NCBI GenBank assembly: GCA_019096065.1
Contig: JAGUCH010000002.1
Coordinates: forward strand, 2,182,501-2,246,500
DNA: 64,000 nt
Direction of reading: 5' to 3'
From: Paracyclopina nana
Lineage: Eukaryota; Arthropoda; Copepoda; Cyclopoida; Cyclopettidae
Below the pieces are notes generated by a model. That model searched no databases, was not told the origin of the DNA, and saw only the letters and a list, made by a program, of their open reading frames with translations. The position numbers and the translations under genes were made by a program. Below are positions 47,413-60,501 of this stretch, one piece after another (position 1 is the stretch's first letter; every line of letters starts with the position of its first letter).

Positions 47413-49054
47413 TTATTGATCCAGTTTTTCCACAACATGGGTGATCCGCAAGATCATCTTCTCCACGAGGCTGGGCATCACTTTTTTTATCCTCGACACC
47501 ATGTACCCACTCATGCTCACTTTGCTCCAGGGGTTCAAAGGTATGGAAGAATCATACGTGGGCACAAATTTCGATTTTTCAGAGCTCATTCTCACTGAGG
47601 TCACATGGATTTTCCCAGATGCTTCCTTGAAACTGAAATCAATTGAAATTAGCTAGGAAATGTTTTTTTTGTCTTGCCTGAAAATCTGACCTTATTTCAA
47701 TTTTGGGGGACTTGAAAATGGCTGCCACTCTCCCCTTGAATGGCACTCCTGGTCCAGTTGTGCTATCCACTGTGGAAGTTAAGGCAGACATGCAAATGTA
47801 GCCTTTATACTGGCTAAAGCTCTTGCGCACTTTGCCACAAGTTGAAGCCTTGCTCAGTCCGAATAAGGTCAAGTTTTTGTAGCTCATTGACAAACCCTTG
47901 CTTGTTAGCTGAAAGGAAGGTACCAGACTTGAGAAGTTTAAAAATTGGCAAATATTCATAGGTTTAGCCAAAATCAACGCAATTCATGGCCATGAATGAC
48001 AATCTGGTAACTCTGTGGCCAGATAACAACAAAACGCTCAGTTTTACTCACAACGGGGTCAGGAGTGATTTCAGCCATCTTTTTCACAAATTCCTCCCAA
48101 GATTTTTGGACTCCTGTGATTCTGGCCTCATTTTGAGCTTCACCTGAGTAAGCTGGCTCATCATCATCATTAGACTGAGAATCTTTGACTATAGTTTCTT
48201 TTGGCATGCTTCTCCTCATGTCAGTGCTCTCAGAGCTGCCATTTTCAAGCTCCTTGATGATGTCAGAGATGACATCAGAATCCTTGGATTTCAAGGCTTC
48301 TTTCATCTTTGCATAGATCTCAGCCATTTTGGCCTTTGAAGGCTGAAAATTTGACAAATATGCTTGGAAGTTCTAGACATATTTTTTACAGGCAAACCTT
48401 GTAATGAACCACTACAGTTTTGCCAGTTTTCACCACTCGTTCTTCAGTCTGCTCAGAGTTGGGAGCATCCTCGGGATCTTGGTACTCTTTAGACTGCCTA
48501 AAAAGGCTATCATCATCTGGATCCTCATCATCACTGTCACCCTTGAGCTCTTGAACAACCTCAGCATCTGAGTCATCAAAAGAGTCATAGCTTGTACTGC
48601 CTTTATACATATTCCAAAACTTTTGGGTTGCCCCACCTCCAAAAACATCACTTTGCAACTCCTGCAGTATTTGGATCCATTTTTTGCTTCCAAATTATTA
48701 TTTTTTTCAGTAATCACCTGGTTATCTCCAATTGGGTCAGCTTGAGGATTAAACCCAAGCGCTGAGTTTCCTTCGAGAAGTTTCAAATAATCACCATAAT
48801 CTCCACCAAAATCACCCATTGGTGAAGCTCCTGTGGGTCCAGCTAATTCTCTTTTCTCTTCATCACCTAAGTGATTAAATAATAATGAATGTATGCTAAA
48901 AAAAGCCAAATTTACCTTTTTGAGGGCTGAAGCTAAAAGCAGAAGAGCCTTGAAGCAAACTCATGTATTGTTTGACATCACCACCAAAATCTGATAAATC
49001 AGTTCTGCCAGAGTGAAAGAAATAAAAAAGGAAAAAGAAAATCAGCCTCTCCAT
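47413..49054 (-). CDS. Secreted acidic protein with possible JHBP/lipid-binding C-terminal domain
   Basis: Six exons: 48916-49054, 48718-48866, 48398-48661, 48052-48342, 47691-47908 and 47413-47632, all GT-AG and in frame, 426 aa. Signal peptide MERLIFFFLFYFFHSG. Two short repeats follow: DFGGDVKQYMSLLQGSSAF and DFGGDYGDYLKLLEGNSAL. The middle is very acidic and Ser/Asp-rich (DDSDAEVVQELKGDSDDEDP). The C-terminal half has NLTLFGLSKAS, a CMSALTSTV strand and IKKVMPSLVEKMILRITHVV, which recalls arthropod JHBP/takeout or group-7 allergen lipid-binding proteins, at low certainty. Likely exported, function unknown. Confidence 0.6.
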
Positions 49055-49206
49055 GTCCAATCCTATGGCAGTTGTATAAGTGAGTGACAATTATGACAAC
49101 TTTGAAAAAAAACCAGGTGCTTGCTTGAAATCCTAGCTTTTAATGTAGGGTGGATAATTTTACAAAATCCGGAAAGACAATTCACATCTGTTCTTTATTG
49201 CCTTTT

Positions 49207-50136
49207 TCACAATTTAGAGTCCATTCCTGGAACTTTGCCACCAAATTTGTCCCTCATTTGGTAGACAAACTTGTGGACATCATCATAATGGGGATTCAAG
49301 TCTTTCTTCACCCTTTCCATGTATTCCGCCAATACTGGCCTGTCCTTCTTGACATCATACCTTTAAAAAAAATGTACACGTACATGAAAACCAATTATTA
49401 TTTTTTTTGGTAAACTAATTACCCAGCCATGGAGGGTTGCTCGAGTTCACAGCAAGCAGCTATGTCAGCCACCGTAATTGTGTCTCCAATCAAGTATTTT
49501 TTCTTGCCATTCTGAAGCCAGATTTGCTCAATGTCATCCAGAGCTTTCACCATGCCTTTTTCAAACCTGGCCACACTTTTTTCATTTGGAGGCTTCTGTG
49601 TCATGATTGGAATAAGCCACTTTGCCTGCAGAAAAAAAAACCATTTAATAAAACATTTTCAAATCATTTAACTTTTACTATCTTACTTGAAAATACATGG
49701 CACAGTTAATTCTTGTGTTCAAATGCTGCCAATGAAGATATTCTTCCACTTTTGCTTGAGCCAAAGGTTCCTATGTGAGCAGATCATACAAAAAAAATTT
49801 CTTATGCCAAATTTCATCCAAGTTACCTTGGGATACCAAGATTCCTGCACAGGAAATACATTTGTGATGTATCTCAAAATGGCCATTGATTCTCTCAAAG
49901 AAGTCCCATTATGCTCAGCAAAAGGAACCTGGAAAAATCCTTGGATTATTCAAAAAAGATAGATATTGATGTATTACCTTTCGGAAAGGGTTTAGCTTTG
50001 ACATTTCTGGTGACAAGTGTTCCCCTTTGGCAAGCCTGAGTTGCTTGAATTCATGAGGAACTTTAGCAACTCTGCAAAACAATACCAAAGCCCTGGATGG
50101 CTGAGACATCAAATCAGCAAAAATCTTGATCGTCAT
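49207..50136 (-). CDS. gstt: Glutathione S-transferase, theta class
   Basis: Five exons: 49978-50136, 49827-49928, 49687-49770, 49423-49625 and 49207-49360; 233 aa. The N-terminal thioredoxin-like domain has IKIFADLMSQPSRALVLF with the catalytic Ser of theta GSTs after SQP, then NPFRKVPFAEHNGTSLRESM (cis-Pro and the ES glutathione-binding pair). The C-terminal helical domain has YLIGDTITVADIAACCELEQ, the GST N-capping motif. It conjugates glutathione to electrophiles in the cytosol. Length and splice sites fit a complete host gene. Confidence 0.94.
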
Positions 50137-53100
50137 TTTTTAGCATGAACTTTGATTCCCGAGATAAAATTGTACTCAAAAACAACAAACCTTACTCAGT
50201 TGGATTTAAGACGCAACTTTAAAAAGGAACTCACTGAACCTCGGAAAAGAAATTTTGGGTTTATTTTTATATATTCGCTTAACAGAATTTGCAAAGCAAA
50301 CACTATTATTTCATTAAAGCCAACAAGAGACCCGATTTTGAGCCAAAAGCAGGAGTGATTTTATGCATACCATCATAATTAATCCCCTTTCAATTTTCAA
50401 ATTAATTTGGTCCAAAATTTCCTCTACCAAATCAAAAAAAAAAAAAACTCGCTTTTCTCCACTTCTAAGTGTAATGCCAATGTTCAATTCAATCTTAAAA
50501 TATGAAATATTTATTAAAAATTACTTTAACAAGATTGCCTTGCTCAAAATCATCAAGGCCAGGCAAAATCCCATAGAATATCCGAGTTCTTATATATTAA
50601 AGTATCCTCCAAATATCTAAAACGTATTGATTTCACCAGGAACTGATGTGGAGCAACTTTCTTCATGAAAATTGGGCAAAGTTGTCAGGTTTTTCCATGT
50701 CTTCCCGCCAATCAAGACTTCAGCCGTTTTTCCTTCTCACAAAGATAAAAAAAATTTCAAAAAGGGGAAAAATTTAACCACGTTAAGCCAATCTTCATTT
50801 TGCCTGGATTCAGCAGCTAAAATTACCATTCAGTCAGGCTGCAAATTCATTCTAGTACCGAGGCTGAAATCATTTATGTTTTTGCCTTCCAAATCAATCA
50901 CAATACAATGGTTTTCTAATCCTGATGGAATTATTTTTAATTTGTGATATATACAATTACTAGATGTGACATTCTAATTTAGTCCAAAATTTAACTGCTC
51001 ACAGACCATTGCAAGCCATTTTAAATAGGCCTCTTTCATTGACACTACCACAAATACTGCTAAATCCACAGCGAAAGATTTGCAACAGTGTCTCAAGCAA
51101 ATTGTACATAGGATCCCTATTAGAAGACGTGCTAAGCTATAATTTATATTTATGAAAAAATCGCTATGCCCATTATTCAGAGCTAAAGAATCCTATCCCA
51201 CAGATTCCTCAAAATGAAATCCCAATTCAAAAATTCCTCGCTGAATTCCAGAACTATGTATCAAATAATATCAAAGTTGCAATAAGCAATATTTTTACAT
51301 CCTAAAATTATTCCTTTCTTTTTGCTTACCAAAGTGAAAATGCAACACTGAGCAGTCTTGCAATTGATTCATTAATGTAATTTATTGCTTATTGCACTCC
51401 AAGTCCAATTAAGCTAAATGCGGAAAAAATCAACCAAATTGATTCTTATTTAAGAATGGGCCATTACGCTGTCAAAACAAAAAGGAGTTGGCAAATTGAC
51501 ACCACATAAAAACTAGTCGCATTCCAGGTGGTCTTGAAAGCCCAGTTCATCTATAAAGAGGTCAATAATATGTAGATTTCGAGATCTACAAAAGCTCCCA
51601 GTTTGAGAGAGAGCAGCATTTTCATGGACAAATATGAAGTTCAATCAACAATATTATGGAATATGAGTTGCCAACAATTATCAACAAAATATCGCGCGAT
51701 ATCATGCTGATATTTGTGAACTAATTTTTCAGATTTTGACTTCCGAATCGGTCTATTGGTACCAAAATCCATCCTACACCAAAAGCTATTTTTTCAGTTT
51801 CTTAGTATTTCTCTCAGATAATTTGCTCGAATATCAATTATAATATACTGGCGAAACAAGCCATTTACCAATAATTTATGATTCTCTAAAATAATAATTT
51901 CCTGATGAATCCTTAAAAAATGATATATTTACTTTTAAGATGACTAAAAATCGATCAGATTTCAGCATATCCTGTAAAATCAGCTGACGACAACTGATCG
52001 TCATAGTAGAACTATTAACAATTTTAGTCAAGTGTTTTAGATAACTTTCTGAGGAGTTGGGGGCATACATGAACACGGCTCTAAAATGCTTTTAGATGGT
52101 CCCCATTTTACGCCCATAGATGGCACTTCAGTTGCTTATCTTTCTCACAGAAAAGATGGATTTTCAAAAACGAACCCAAACAATTCTAAACCAGTTTACC
52201 CACCACAGCCCAGATATTACCTAACCCTCGATCTGATAAAGGGAATATTTTAATTGGGGTGAGCCAAGTTTTGCCCCCTGGAAGTGTGAAAACAGGCAAA
52301 TATTACCAGACAGCACCTAGCAATGTCCAGTATTTTAGGTTTACATCAAAAACATGTTTTCTGAAAGATTCGAAATCTGTAATGATGGCTAATGAGCACA
52401 GACTAGCACATAAGCGGGTCAGAACTTTTGTTATGTAAGACTGCGGCGTAAAACCAGCATTGCCAGTAGCAGAACCAGTCCAATGTAAGTAGTAGCTTCA
52501 GTCAAGAAAAGCTACAGGAGCCGAGACAAGTTAAATAAGGCATTTTTCAGCGGCAAACAATATTCCAATGGAGCAGCACATCAATATGGACAAGAAGGAG
52601 AGGTATTCATTCTTCATTTCTGCTTTTTATTATCAGAGGTCATTAAAAATAGTAATATTCAGTTCATCAGCGCCATCTAGTGGGCGACTCGATAACTTTT
52701 CTGAAAATATATACTTTTTGACTGAAATAGGTATGGTATGATATTTTCTGATTGAATTATTTTTAGCCATGTTTTCATTATTGGTAGACTTCTAATTTAA
52801 GGTAATTGTGTACCTAGACAAAATGCAATTTTAGCTGAGTAAGCTTCGAGCTCAGAAACAGGAAATGTTGGTTATGAAAAAAATTAGAACTGTGCAGAAT
52901 GCATTTGGCTATCATCATCATTTTTCATTCAACCAAATATGGCTAATTATTTGTCCGGTTGTCAACAAGCTTCTATTTTTAGCAGGATTTTTTGAACCCA
53001 TGAAAAAAATATATTCCTTTTTTGAGCTGATTGACCTTTTTTCTATTATTTCTTTAAGCTTAAGAACATGGATTATTTCTAACAATACTATAACTTTCTT

Positions 53101-53623
53101 AATGAATTTGCTTAATTTTTGCCCAGTTTTGAGGAAACTGCTAAAAAATCCCACTTTATGAATTTTTCGTATCATTCTGCCCGAAACTTTTCGTGGATTT
53201 CGAGGACGCAGCTTTAAAAAAGTACGTTCAAAAGCATGGCAAAATCTTATCAAAGAGTACATAAAGTTTTTGCTACATTAGCCAAGTTGGCTCGTTTTTT
53301 GCTCGGAATGGGATCATTTAAAGTCGCAGTTCGATACAAAAAATGCTGATAGCCACAATGAGGTCGCGCGTCGTTATTGTTATCTCGAGAGACATCAGGT
53401 CAATATATAGTATAAACCTGCCTACCTAATTGATTTTCGTGACGTCAACTGTGACGTCAAGTGGAAACCTGTTAAAATGCCCCTGGATTATCATCAGTGT
53501 TTTCACGCATTTTCAACATGTTTTTCAACACAAGTGTCAACTCCAATCAATTAATACTAAACATATGTCGGTTTGCTTCCAAACAGGATTGGCATATCAT
53601 AAAATGTATCATCTCTCTTACAG
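50137..53623. other. Gene-poor AT-rich region
   Basis: About 3.5 kb with no convincing gene, RNA or clear repeat. Many short open frames look random. First exon(s) and promoter of the glutaminase gene probably lie toward its right end (about 53000-53620). Confidence 0.55.
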
Positions 53624-56600
53624 ACGCAAATTTGTATCCATGCTTTTTGCATTGTGCAAAAACGAGGATAATGACTTGGCCAACATGCGATTCTTCCTAG
53701 AAGTAAAAATGAGCCAATTGCCAGCTTGAAGTAGAAATAATATTGATTTCATATTAGGAAATTCGCAAAACTGGCATTCGCCCGTTTGCTGATCCAAGGT
53801 TGGAAGAAGTCATTGCTCAAATGGAGAAATTCAAGCCCAAGCCCAATGTGAGCTTGGAAACGTTGCACTTGGACTTTAGCCAATTCCAACAGGTGTTAGC
53901 TGGCAACCTACCACTACTGGTGAAGATTTTCCGCAACGATTTGGTCATTCCTGAATTTCAACCTTTTTGTGAAAGCATCACGAGATTGTACAACAAGCAG
54001 AAAAACAACTTTAGCGGCGAGGTACAAAAAAAATCTGCCCTTTAATTAAGAGAGATTAGTTGAACATTTTGGAATTAGCCTGCTGCCTACATTCCTCAAT
54101 TGGCGAGAATGCCCAAGGAGAAATGGGGCATTTCCATTTGCACTGTGGACGGCCAGAGGTTCTCCATTGGAGATGTCCATGACAAGTTCACCATTCAGTC
54201 CACAAGCAAGCCAATCACTTACTCACTCACTCTTGAGGAGTTGGGCACTGATGAGGTGCATAAATACCAAGGCAGGGAGCCTTCAGGCAGAATGTTCAAT
54301 GAAATTGTGCTAGATCACAACAGTAAGCAGTTTTAAGTACCACACAGAGCGTTTCAGAGAAATCAGATTGATTTTTACCCCAATTTCCCATTTTTCGATT
54401 GTCAGAAATGCCCAAAAAAACAAGCAAAATACTGATTGTTTTTTCAAAATGCTCCGCTCGAATAACACCCAAACTAGCAAATCTGCAGAAGATGAATCAT
54501 TTTATCTTGTTAGATCAACCTCATAATCCCATGGTCAATTCTGGTGCCATCATGTCTGCGAGCATTTTGCTGCATTTGGTCAAAAAAGAGATGAACATGG
54601 CCCAAAAGTATGACTACGTTTTCTCATTCTTTAAGGTGAATTGCTTTTAGAAAAATCTCGGGTCTTACCTTAATTTGAAGCTGGTTTGTTATGCCTTAGA
54701 AAATGGCGGGAGGAGAGTATCTTGGATTCAACAACTCCATTTTCTTGTCTGAAAGGGACACTGCGGACAGAAACTTTGCACTTGCCTACTTTCTGAGGGA
54801 GAACAATTGCTTTCCACCACCATCACCAGATATCAACATCCCTGACATCCTGGATTTCTACTTTCAGGTACTTTTTCGAATTTCACTCTGAGCCCGTTCG
54901 CCGCAAAAAACAAGCGAAAAAACTGAATTTGATGACATTTCGAGCGCGCACTGGTCACGACTCGGGCGCGCGTTGTTTTCAAAACAACAATCGATAATTG
55001 GCGCATCCTTTTTTTTCTCAGACTTGCTCTTTGGAAATGACAGCAGAAAGTGAGAGCATCATTGCTGCCACTCTTGCCAACGGCGGTACTTGTCCCATCA
55101 CCAGTGAGCAAGTGATGAAACCAGAATCTGTCAAAAATGTGCTCAGCTTGATGCTCTCATGTGGACTGTACAACTATTCTGGAGACTTTGCCTTCAAGGT
55201 GGGCTTGCCTGCCAAGTCCGGAGTGTCTGGAGCTTTGGTCCTGGTGATTCCAAACGTCATGGGAATTTGCTTCTGGTCTCCACCTTTGGATGAGATGGGC
55301 AACACAGTGAGAGGCGTCCAATTTTGCGAGGAGTTTGTGAAGCTCTATAATTTCCAAAAGGTTTCACCATTTCACTCCTTCAAAAATACTCCTTGATTCA
55401 TAATACCAAATTAGGTGACTGGAGAGCTTCTCTACGGATCTTCTCTTCAGATGGATCCAACCAAGAATAAGTATGAGGTTGCCAGTCAATTGATCATTCA
55501 TCTTTTGATGGCAGCCAGTGCTGGAGATGAAACTGCCCTCAAGTGGTAAAATCCCATCTATACCAGCTTAATGTTTCTGATTAATTATCATTGTTTAAAT
55601 TCAGTGCTTACCAGCAAGGAGTAGACATGAATTTGGGTGACTATGATGGCCGCACTGCTCTACACTTGTCCTCAGCTGAAGGCCACGTTAGATGCGTCAA
55701 ATTCTTGCTTGAAGTCTGCAAGGTTAAGCATGATGTCAAAGACAGGTTAATTCTATTGAAATCCTAACTTTAGATAAAAAGCTAAAATCATTTGGTTCAG
55801 GTGGGGGCAAACGCCTTTGTCTGAGGCCATTTTGTTCAAGCATACCAAGATTGCTTCCATTCTCAAGAGACATGAGAGGGCCTTGGCAATGCAAAATTCC
55901 AAGGATGGCAGCAAATGGAGTGAGAACAGTGGTGAAGCTCTTTGGAGGAAACTAGTTGAACGGAAGTTCTTGAAGACTGAAGAGAACAAGAAAAAGCTGC
56001 CCGTTTTCAAGGTAAAAAACTAAAAAACCTTGTAAAAAACATAAACAAATGAGTTGTTTGTGGTCGCAACTCTCATCTACGTCAAATTCTCACGCAACCT
56101 CATAAATTACGCAGCAAGTGCAAAGGTAAAAATAGCGCATGAAAAAATGTACCCAAACCAGATTGAAGCTAATGAAACCAGTTCAGAAATGGGCCTTTGT
56201 CTACTTTTTAATTGGCAATTAGATTTTTTTTATTATCAGCTAAGTAATAACATGACAACAATAATTACGAGACATTTTCCCCTAGTTCAATCCAGCATTG
56301 GTGAATGAGGAAAAGGGGAAGGATTTCAAGAAGCCCTCAAAGGGTGAAATGGACTCACTGAGAAAGGCATTGGCAGATCGAACTTCAACCAGGCTGGATT
56401 CTGGCGGGGATTTGTGCACCCTCAATGAGAGTGATGAGAAAGACAACAATGGCACCAATGGTGATTTGGACGATGATGATGCTGAGGAGATGGTCAATGC
56501 TGCCAAGAAAATTCAGTCCAAATTCAGGGAGTTGATGAGGAGAAGATCATCTGCTACACCATTGGCAGGTGAGGACGAAAATGCCCTCAAGAATGGACAT

Positions 56601-56732
56601 GAAAATGGACACGAGAATGGCCACAAAAATGGTCATGGAAATGGACATGGCATTGAAAATGACTCAGGTAAAAGCTATGGATTTTTCAAGCGCAAATGGA
56701 CCAAAGTTGCCAACTTGTGTAAATTACTCTAA
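53624..56732 (+). CDS. gls: Glutaminase with ankyrin repeats (5' end not resolved)
   Basis: Ten exons seen: 53624-53702, 53758-54021, 54079-54322, 54514-54635, 54700-54867, 55022-55360, 55415-55545, 55605-55745, 55801-56011 and 56286-56732. The beta-lactamase-like glutaminase core contains [23 protein letters not shown] (catalytic Ser-x-x-Lys), [24 protein letters not shown] and [12 protein letters not shown]. Two ankyrin repeats follow ([20 protein letters not shown]). The last exon adds an IQ-like helix ([18 protein letters not shown]) and an Asn-Gly-His repeat. It turns glutamine into glutamate and ammonia, usually in mitochondria. The mitochondrial leader exon was not found. A start at an ATG near 53605 is possible, but an upstream exon is more likely. 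Confidence 0.93.
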
Positions 56733-56900
56733 ATATACTTTACTTAATTTTCCTTGACATTTCAGGAATCTCTGCTTAGAATATTTTGGCTTCATTTTGA
56801 TCACGAGCAGCTGCAGCAACAATTATTTTCTTATGATGTGCTATAGTTTGTAAGGAATACATTACGAAATAAAGTATACTACAGTTTATTCTCCTCAAAA

Positions 56901-58848
56901 TTAAGAAGTTCCATTCACTTTTGCAATTGAGAAAGAAGGAGGCAATTTTATGGTAGAGCTTTTCCTTCTGATGGACAAATTGGGCAGTTTTCCAGTCAAA
57001 CTTTCCACATCTGAATCAGCTTCAGAGTCATAGTTGTTCTTGTCTCCATCTACATCATCAACCTCAAGAGCAGCACCTTGGCCAATGAAAGACAACTTTT
57101 GATATCTTCCTCTCAAAGTTTTGATCATTTCAGCTGCATGATCGGAATCCCTGGTTTCCACCACAACAATATCCTTAAGGCAGATAAATGTAATTTAATT
57201 TCATAAACGGAAGAGTACGAGCTGAAAACTCCATACTTCCACAGCAAAAATGTCATTTTTCAACCATGCTCTCTCATGAATGATGTCTTTAATGGATACA
57301 CCAAGTTGAAAGAGAATATGAGCCAATTCAGCCATTCCTCCTGGTCTGTCACTGATTTGGACTGAAAACTTCATCAATCTGCCATCTGCAGCCAAGCCCC
57401 GGTCCAAGCATCGACCCAAAATTGTTGTATCAATGTTGCCACCACACAGTGGAATAACCACCCTGAAAATTTACATTATTCGGTGAAATGCTCCTTTGCA
57501 AATTCACTTTACTTTTTGCCCTTGAGTTCTGGTAAGAGGCCTTGCAATACAGCTGCAACTCCAGTGGCGCCACCTCCTTCAACAACGGCCTTTTCCATCT
57601 CAATGCACCTCAAAATGCTTATAGCAATCCATTCTTCAGAGACGCAAACCATCTTGTCAATCAGAGGCGCTAAAATACAGAAAAAACTGCGTAGAACCTG
57701 CGCGTCAACTTAAACCGAGCCGCGTAGAATCTGCCCGCTAATAATAGTAATTTGTTACCTGCTGTAGCAACAGCGTTACATCCAACTGTGGGAACTGTCA
57801 AACCATCGGCAATGCTTGGAGTGGTCACAGTGAACACTGGTTTTCCAGCAATCAAAGCATTGGTGAAGCTTGGACACCTCTCTGGCTCTACTCCCTAGAT
57901 TAAGTGCATGTGAAAAGGCAATTATTGCTTTTAAATGGTTTACAATGATTTTTATGTCTGGTCTCATAGTTTTCAGTGCTACTGCGCAGCCTGCAATCAG
58001 CCCACCTCCACCAACTGGAATGACAACAGCATCAACATCAGGAACTTGCTCGATTATCTCCAATCCCATTGTTCCTTGGCCTGCCAAAATGTTGGGGTGA
58101 TCAAATCTACAAAGGAGTTTGTGTTTGCATATAGTCAGATGATTAACATGATATTCTTACCCGTTGATATACATCAAGCCTCTCTCCTTTCCAATTTCCA
58201 GAGCTCTTTCCCTAGACTCCCCAATGTTTTGACCATGAATCACCACATTGGCCCCGAATTTCTTGCAGTTTTCCACCTTCATGATTGGTGCCACGACTGG
58301 CATCACCACAGTCACAGGAATATCTAGAATGAATTATTGATCAAAATTATTCTAAGAAATAAAACTTTCTATTACTCAGTAGTCCCCCATGGTAAGCTAA
58401 TGCAAGAGCGTGATTTCCTGCAGAAGCTGAAATAACTCCAACTTTCTTCTGGGCATCATCCAGCATCATCAAGGTGTACCTAAAATAATTTATTATTAAG
58501 AAAAGAAAGCATTGGAAGCTTTATTCAGTACCTAGCTCCACGCTCTTTGAAGCTCCCAGTGTATTGCATGTAATCCTTCTTGAGGAAAATATCCATGCCA
58601 GTCATCAGTGACATGTGTGACCTCTAAATCAAATTAATGAAAAATCTGTGACGTCATTGGAAGGAATTTGCTTACGTCACAGGGGGTTCTAACGATGCCA
58701 TCTCTTATGCGGTAGGCCGCAGCACTGACTTGGTCAAATTCCACAACTCTGAAACTCTGCATTTTTAGAAAGCCCCTTAAATAGTGCTATAATGAACCTG
58801 GACCAACCTTGGGTTTTCAGGATCACACCAGGGATCTGCAGCAGGCAT
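56901..58848 (-). CDS. L-threonine/serine dehydratase (PLP, fold type II) with ACT-like tail
   Basis: About ten exons: 58808-58848, 58676-58756, 58532-58623, 58376-58479, 58161-58323, 57944-58106, 57759-57894, 57513-57669, 57237-57462 and 56901-57173; about 478 aa. The PLP lysine sits in YTGSFKERGARY; ISASAGNHALALAYHG and VVIPVGGGGLIAG are the cofactor and phosphate loops. After the catalytic domain, FSVQISDRPGGMAELAHILF is an ACT-type regulatory domain. An acidic, Ser-rich tail follows (NNYDSEADSDVESL). It deaminates threonine or serine to 2-oxo acids; serine racemase is a close relative, but the ACT domain favours dehydratase. Splice ends are by eye, and one is uncertain by 2 bp. Confidence 0.92.
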
Positions 58849-59148
58849 CTTGATCCACAATTGTTTAACTTGTCACTTTGGTCGCTCTCAACCAAATGAC
58901 CTGAAAACAGGTACAACCACCTCTCAATATAATGAGTGTAATTGAAAGGTAAAAACGAGTTTTTCTGACCAAGAAAACAAACACAAGACGATACTAATCT
59001 TGCTTTAAAAACACTATATTCTGAAACAGACCAGATTTTTGCTCCACACCTGTTGTACGCGGTGGCCCCGCATAATTGTAGAGAGGTTGCGCGAGCGAAA
59101 GTGATATAAATATTGCGATGTTTATTTTCACAACAATCAATCAGCAGT

Positions 59149-60501
59149 TTAGCCCAATTGAGATGGTGTCAAGCCAGAAGTGTTTCTTCTCTGCTCATCA
59201 GCTCCAGAAGCAACAAGGAATCTCGCAATGTCAGAGTGTGTAGTGTGCCAGGCAGTGTGTAATGGTGTATTTCCTGGATTGAATTTCAGTTTGAAGGTAA
59301 GGTGATGTATATATTAACAAATTTACCGATGAGATCTTGGTAGTTCAAGTTGGCTCCAGCATCCACCAAAATCTTGGTCAGTTCCAAGTGCCCATTTTGG
59401 GCAGTCAGATGAAGTGGCACAAGCTTGTGAGCATTTGGAGCATCCACATTTGCTCCAGCTTCAATCAGCTGCCTAGCAACCTAAATGCAAAAAAAATAAT
59501 AATTTTAGATTAAGCTAAAATAAACCTAATTTTTCTTACTCCAATTTGTCCATTTTGAGCTGCCAAGTGTAAGGCAGTGTTGGCATGCAAATCTTTATAG
59601 TTGACATCAATCTTTTTGGCTTTCAAAAGGGATTCAGCCACTTCATCCCAGCCATTTTGGGCAGCCAAATGTAAAGCAGTGTTTTTGTGGTTATTTCCTT
59701 TGTTGACATCAGCTCCCTTCAAGATTAGATCTTCAATAATTCCTGCCCTGCCATTTTGTGCAGCAATGTGCAAAACAGAGTTGCCATACTGATCTTCAGT
59801 GTTGACATCAGCGCCATCTTCAATCAGCTGTTTGGCTTCCTCCAACTCATCATTGAGCACCAAATTCAGCAGACTTTTCCCGCTGAATTTGGGCGAGGCA
59901 AGCAGCTGCTCAACTAACTGGTCTTCTGAGCTGAGAACAGTTTTTGGTGCAGCTGTTGCTCTCCTATTTTCAGAGCCAACATTTTTTGACAAAACACAAA
60001 ACCTTAACCCTGAAAGATAGTTTTAAAAATATTTTTTTTATTGATTTGTATGATAAGTAATTCACCTCTGCAAGCATCAGGTCTTCCAGAATCTTCTTGG
60101 ATGTCCTCAGAAGCTCCATTGTTTCTGTTTCTCAGCCTGTCAATTAAGCTGGCTCTAATGGAAGAAGTTGGTGCTGGTTGCTGGTTTTCATTTGGTACTG
60201 ATTCAGCTGTCACAATGAGAGTATCTCCCTCTCTGGTGATTCCTGTGTCTTCTTCAATGCTTTCTTGAATGTCATCATTTCTATTTGGTTGGGGGGCTGC
60301 TTGCTCTTGCTGAATGCCATGATTCTCAGCAAATTCTGACTTTATTTTGCACAATGGCAGCCTTAAAGCTGGCATGGGGAGGAAGCTCGTTAATCTAAGG
60401 TAAGGTTAAAAAATGAATCAATTTACCTATGCAAGGGTTGATAGCTTGAGGTGAGGCCAAGTGGAATAGAGTTGTTGCCAAAACAAAGTGGACTACATGC
60501 A
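59149..60501 (-). CDS. Secreted or membrane-targeted ankyrin-repeat protein
   Basis: Five exons: 60426-60501, 60066-60368, 59540-60009, 59327-59480 and 59149-59273; 375 aa, with all junctions in frame. It starts with a signal peptide, MHVVHFVLATTLFHLASPQA, odd for an ankyrin protein. A disordered acidic segment follows, then about five ankyrin repeats (GNSVLHIAAQNGRAGIIEDL, NTALHLAAQNGWDEVAESLL, ANTALHLAAQNGQIGV, VPLHLTAQNGHLELTKILVD, NTPLHTAWHTTHSDIARFLV). Two or three repeats are near-identical (ALHLAAQNG), suggesting recent internal duplication. Ankyrin repeats bind proteins; the partner is unknown. Confidence 0.85.

Noticed and set aside
50137-53500. Possible genes in the AT-rich gap
   Set aside because: Frames are short, low-complexity and without splice-linked partners or domains.
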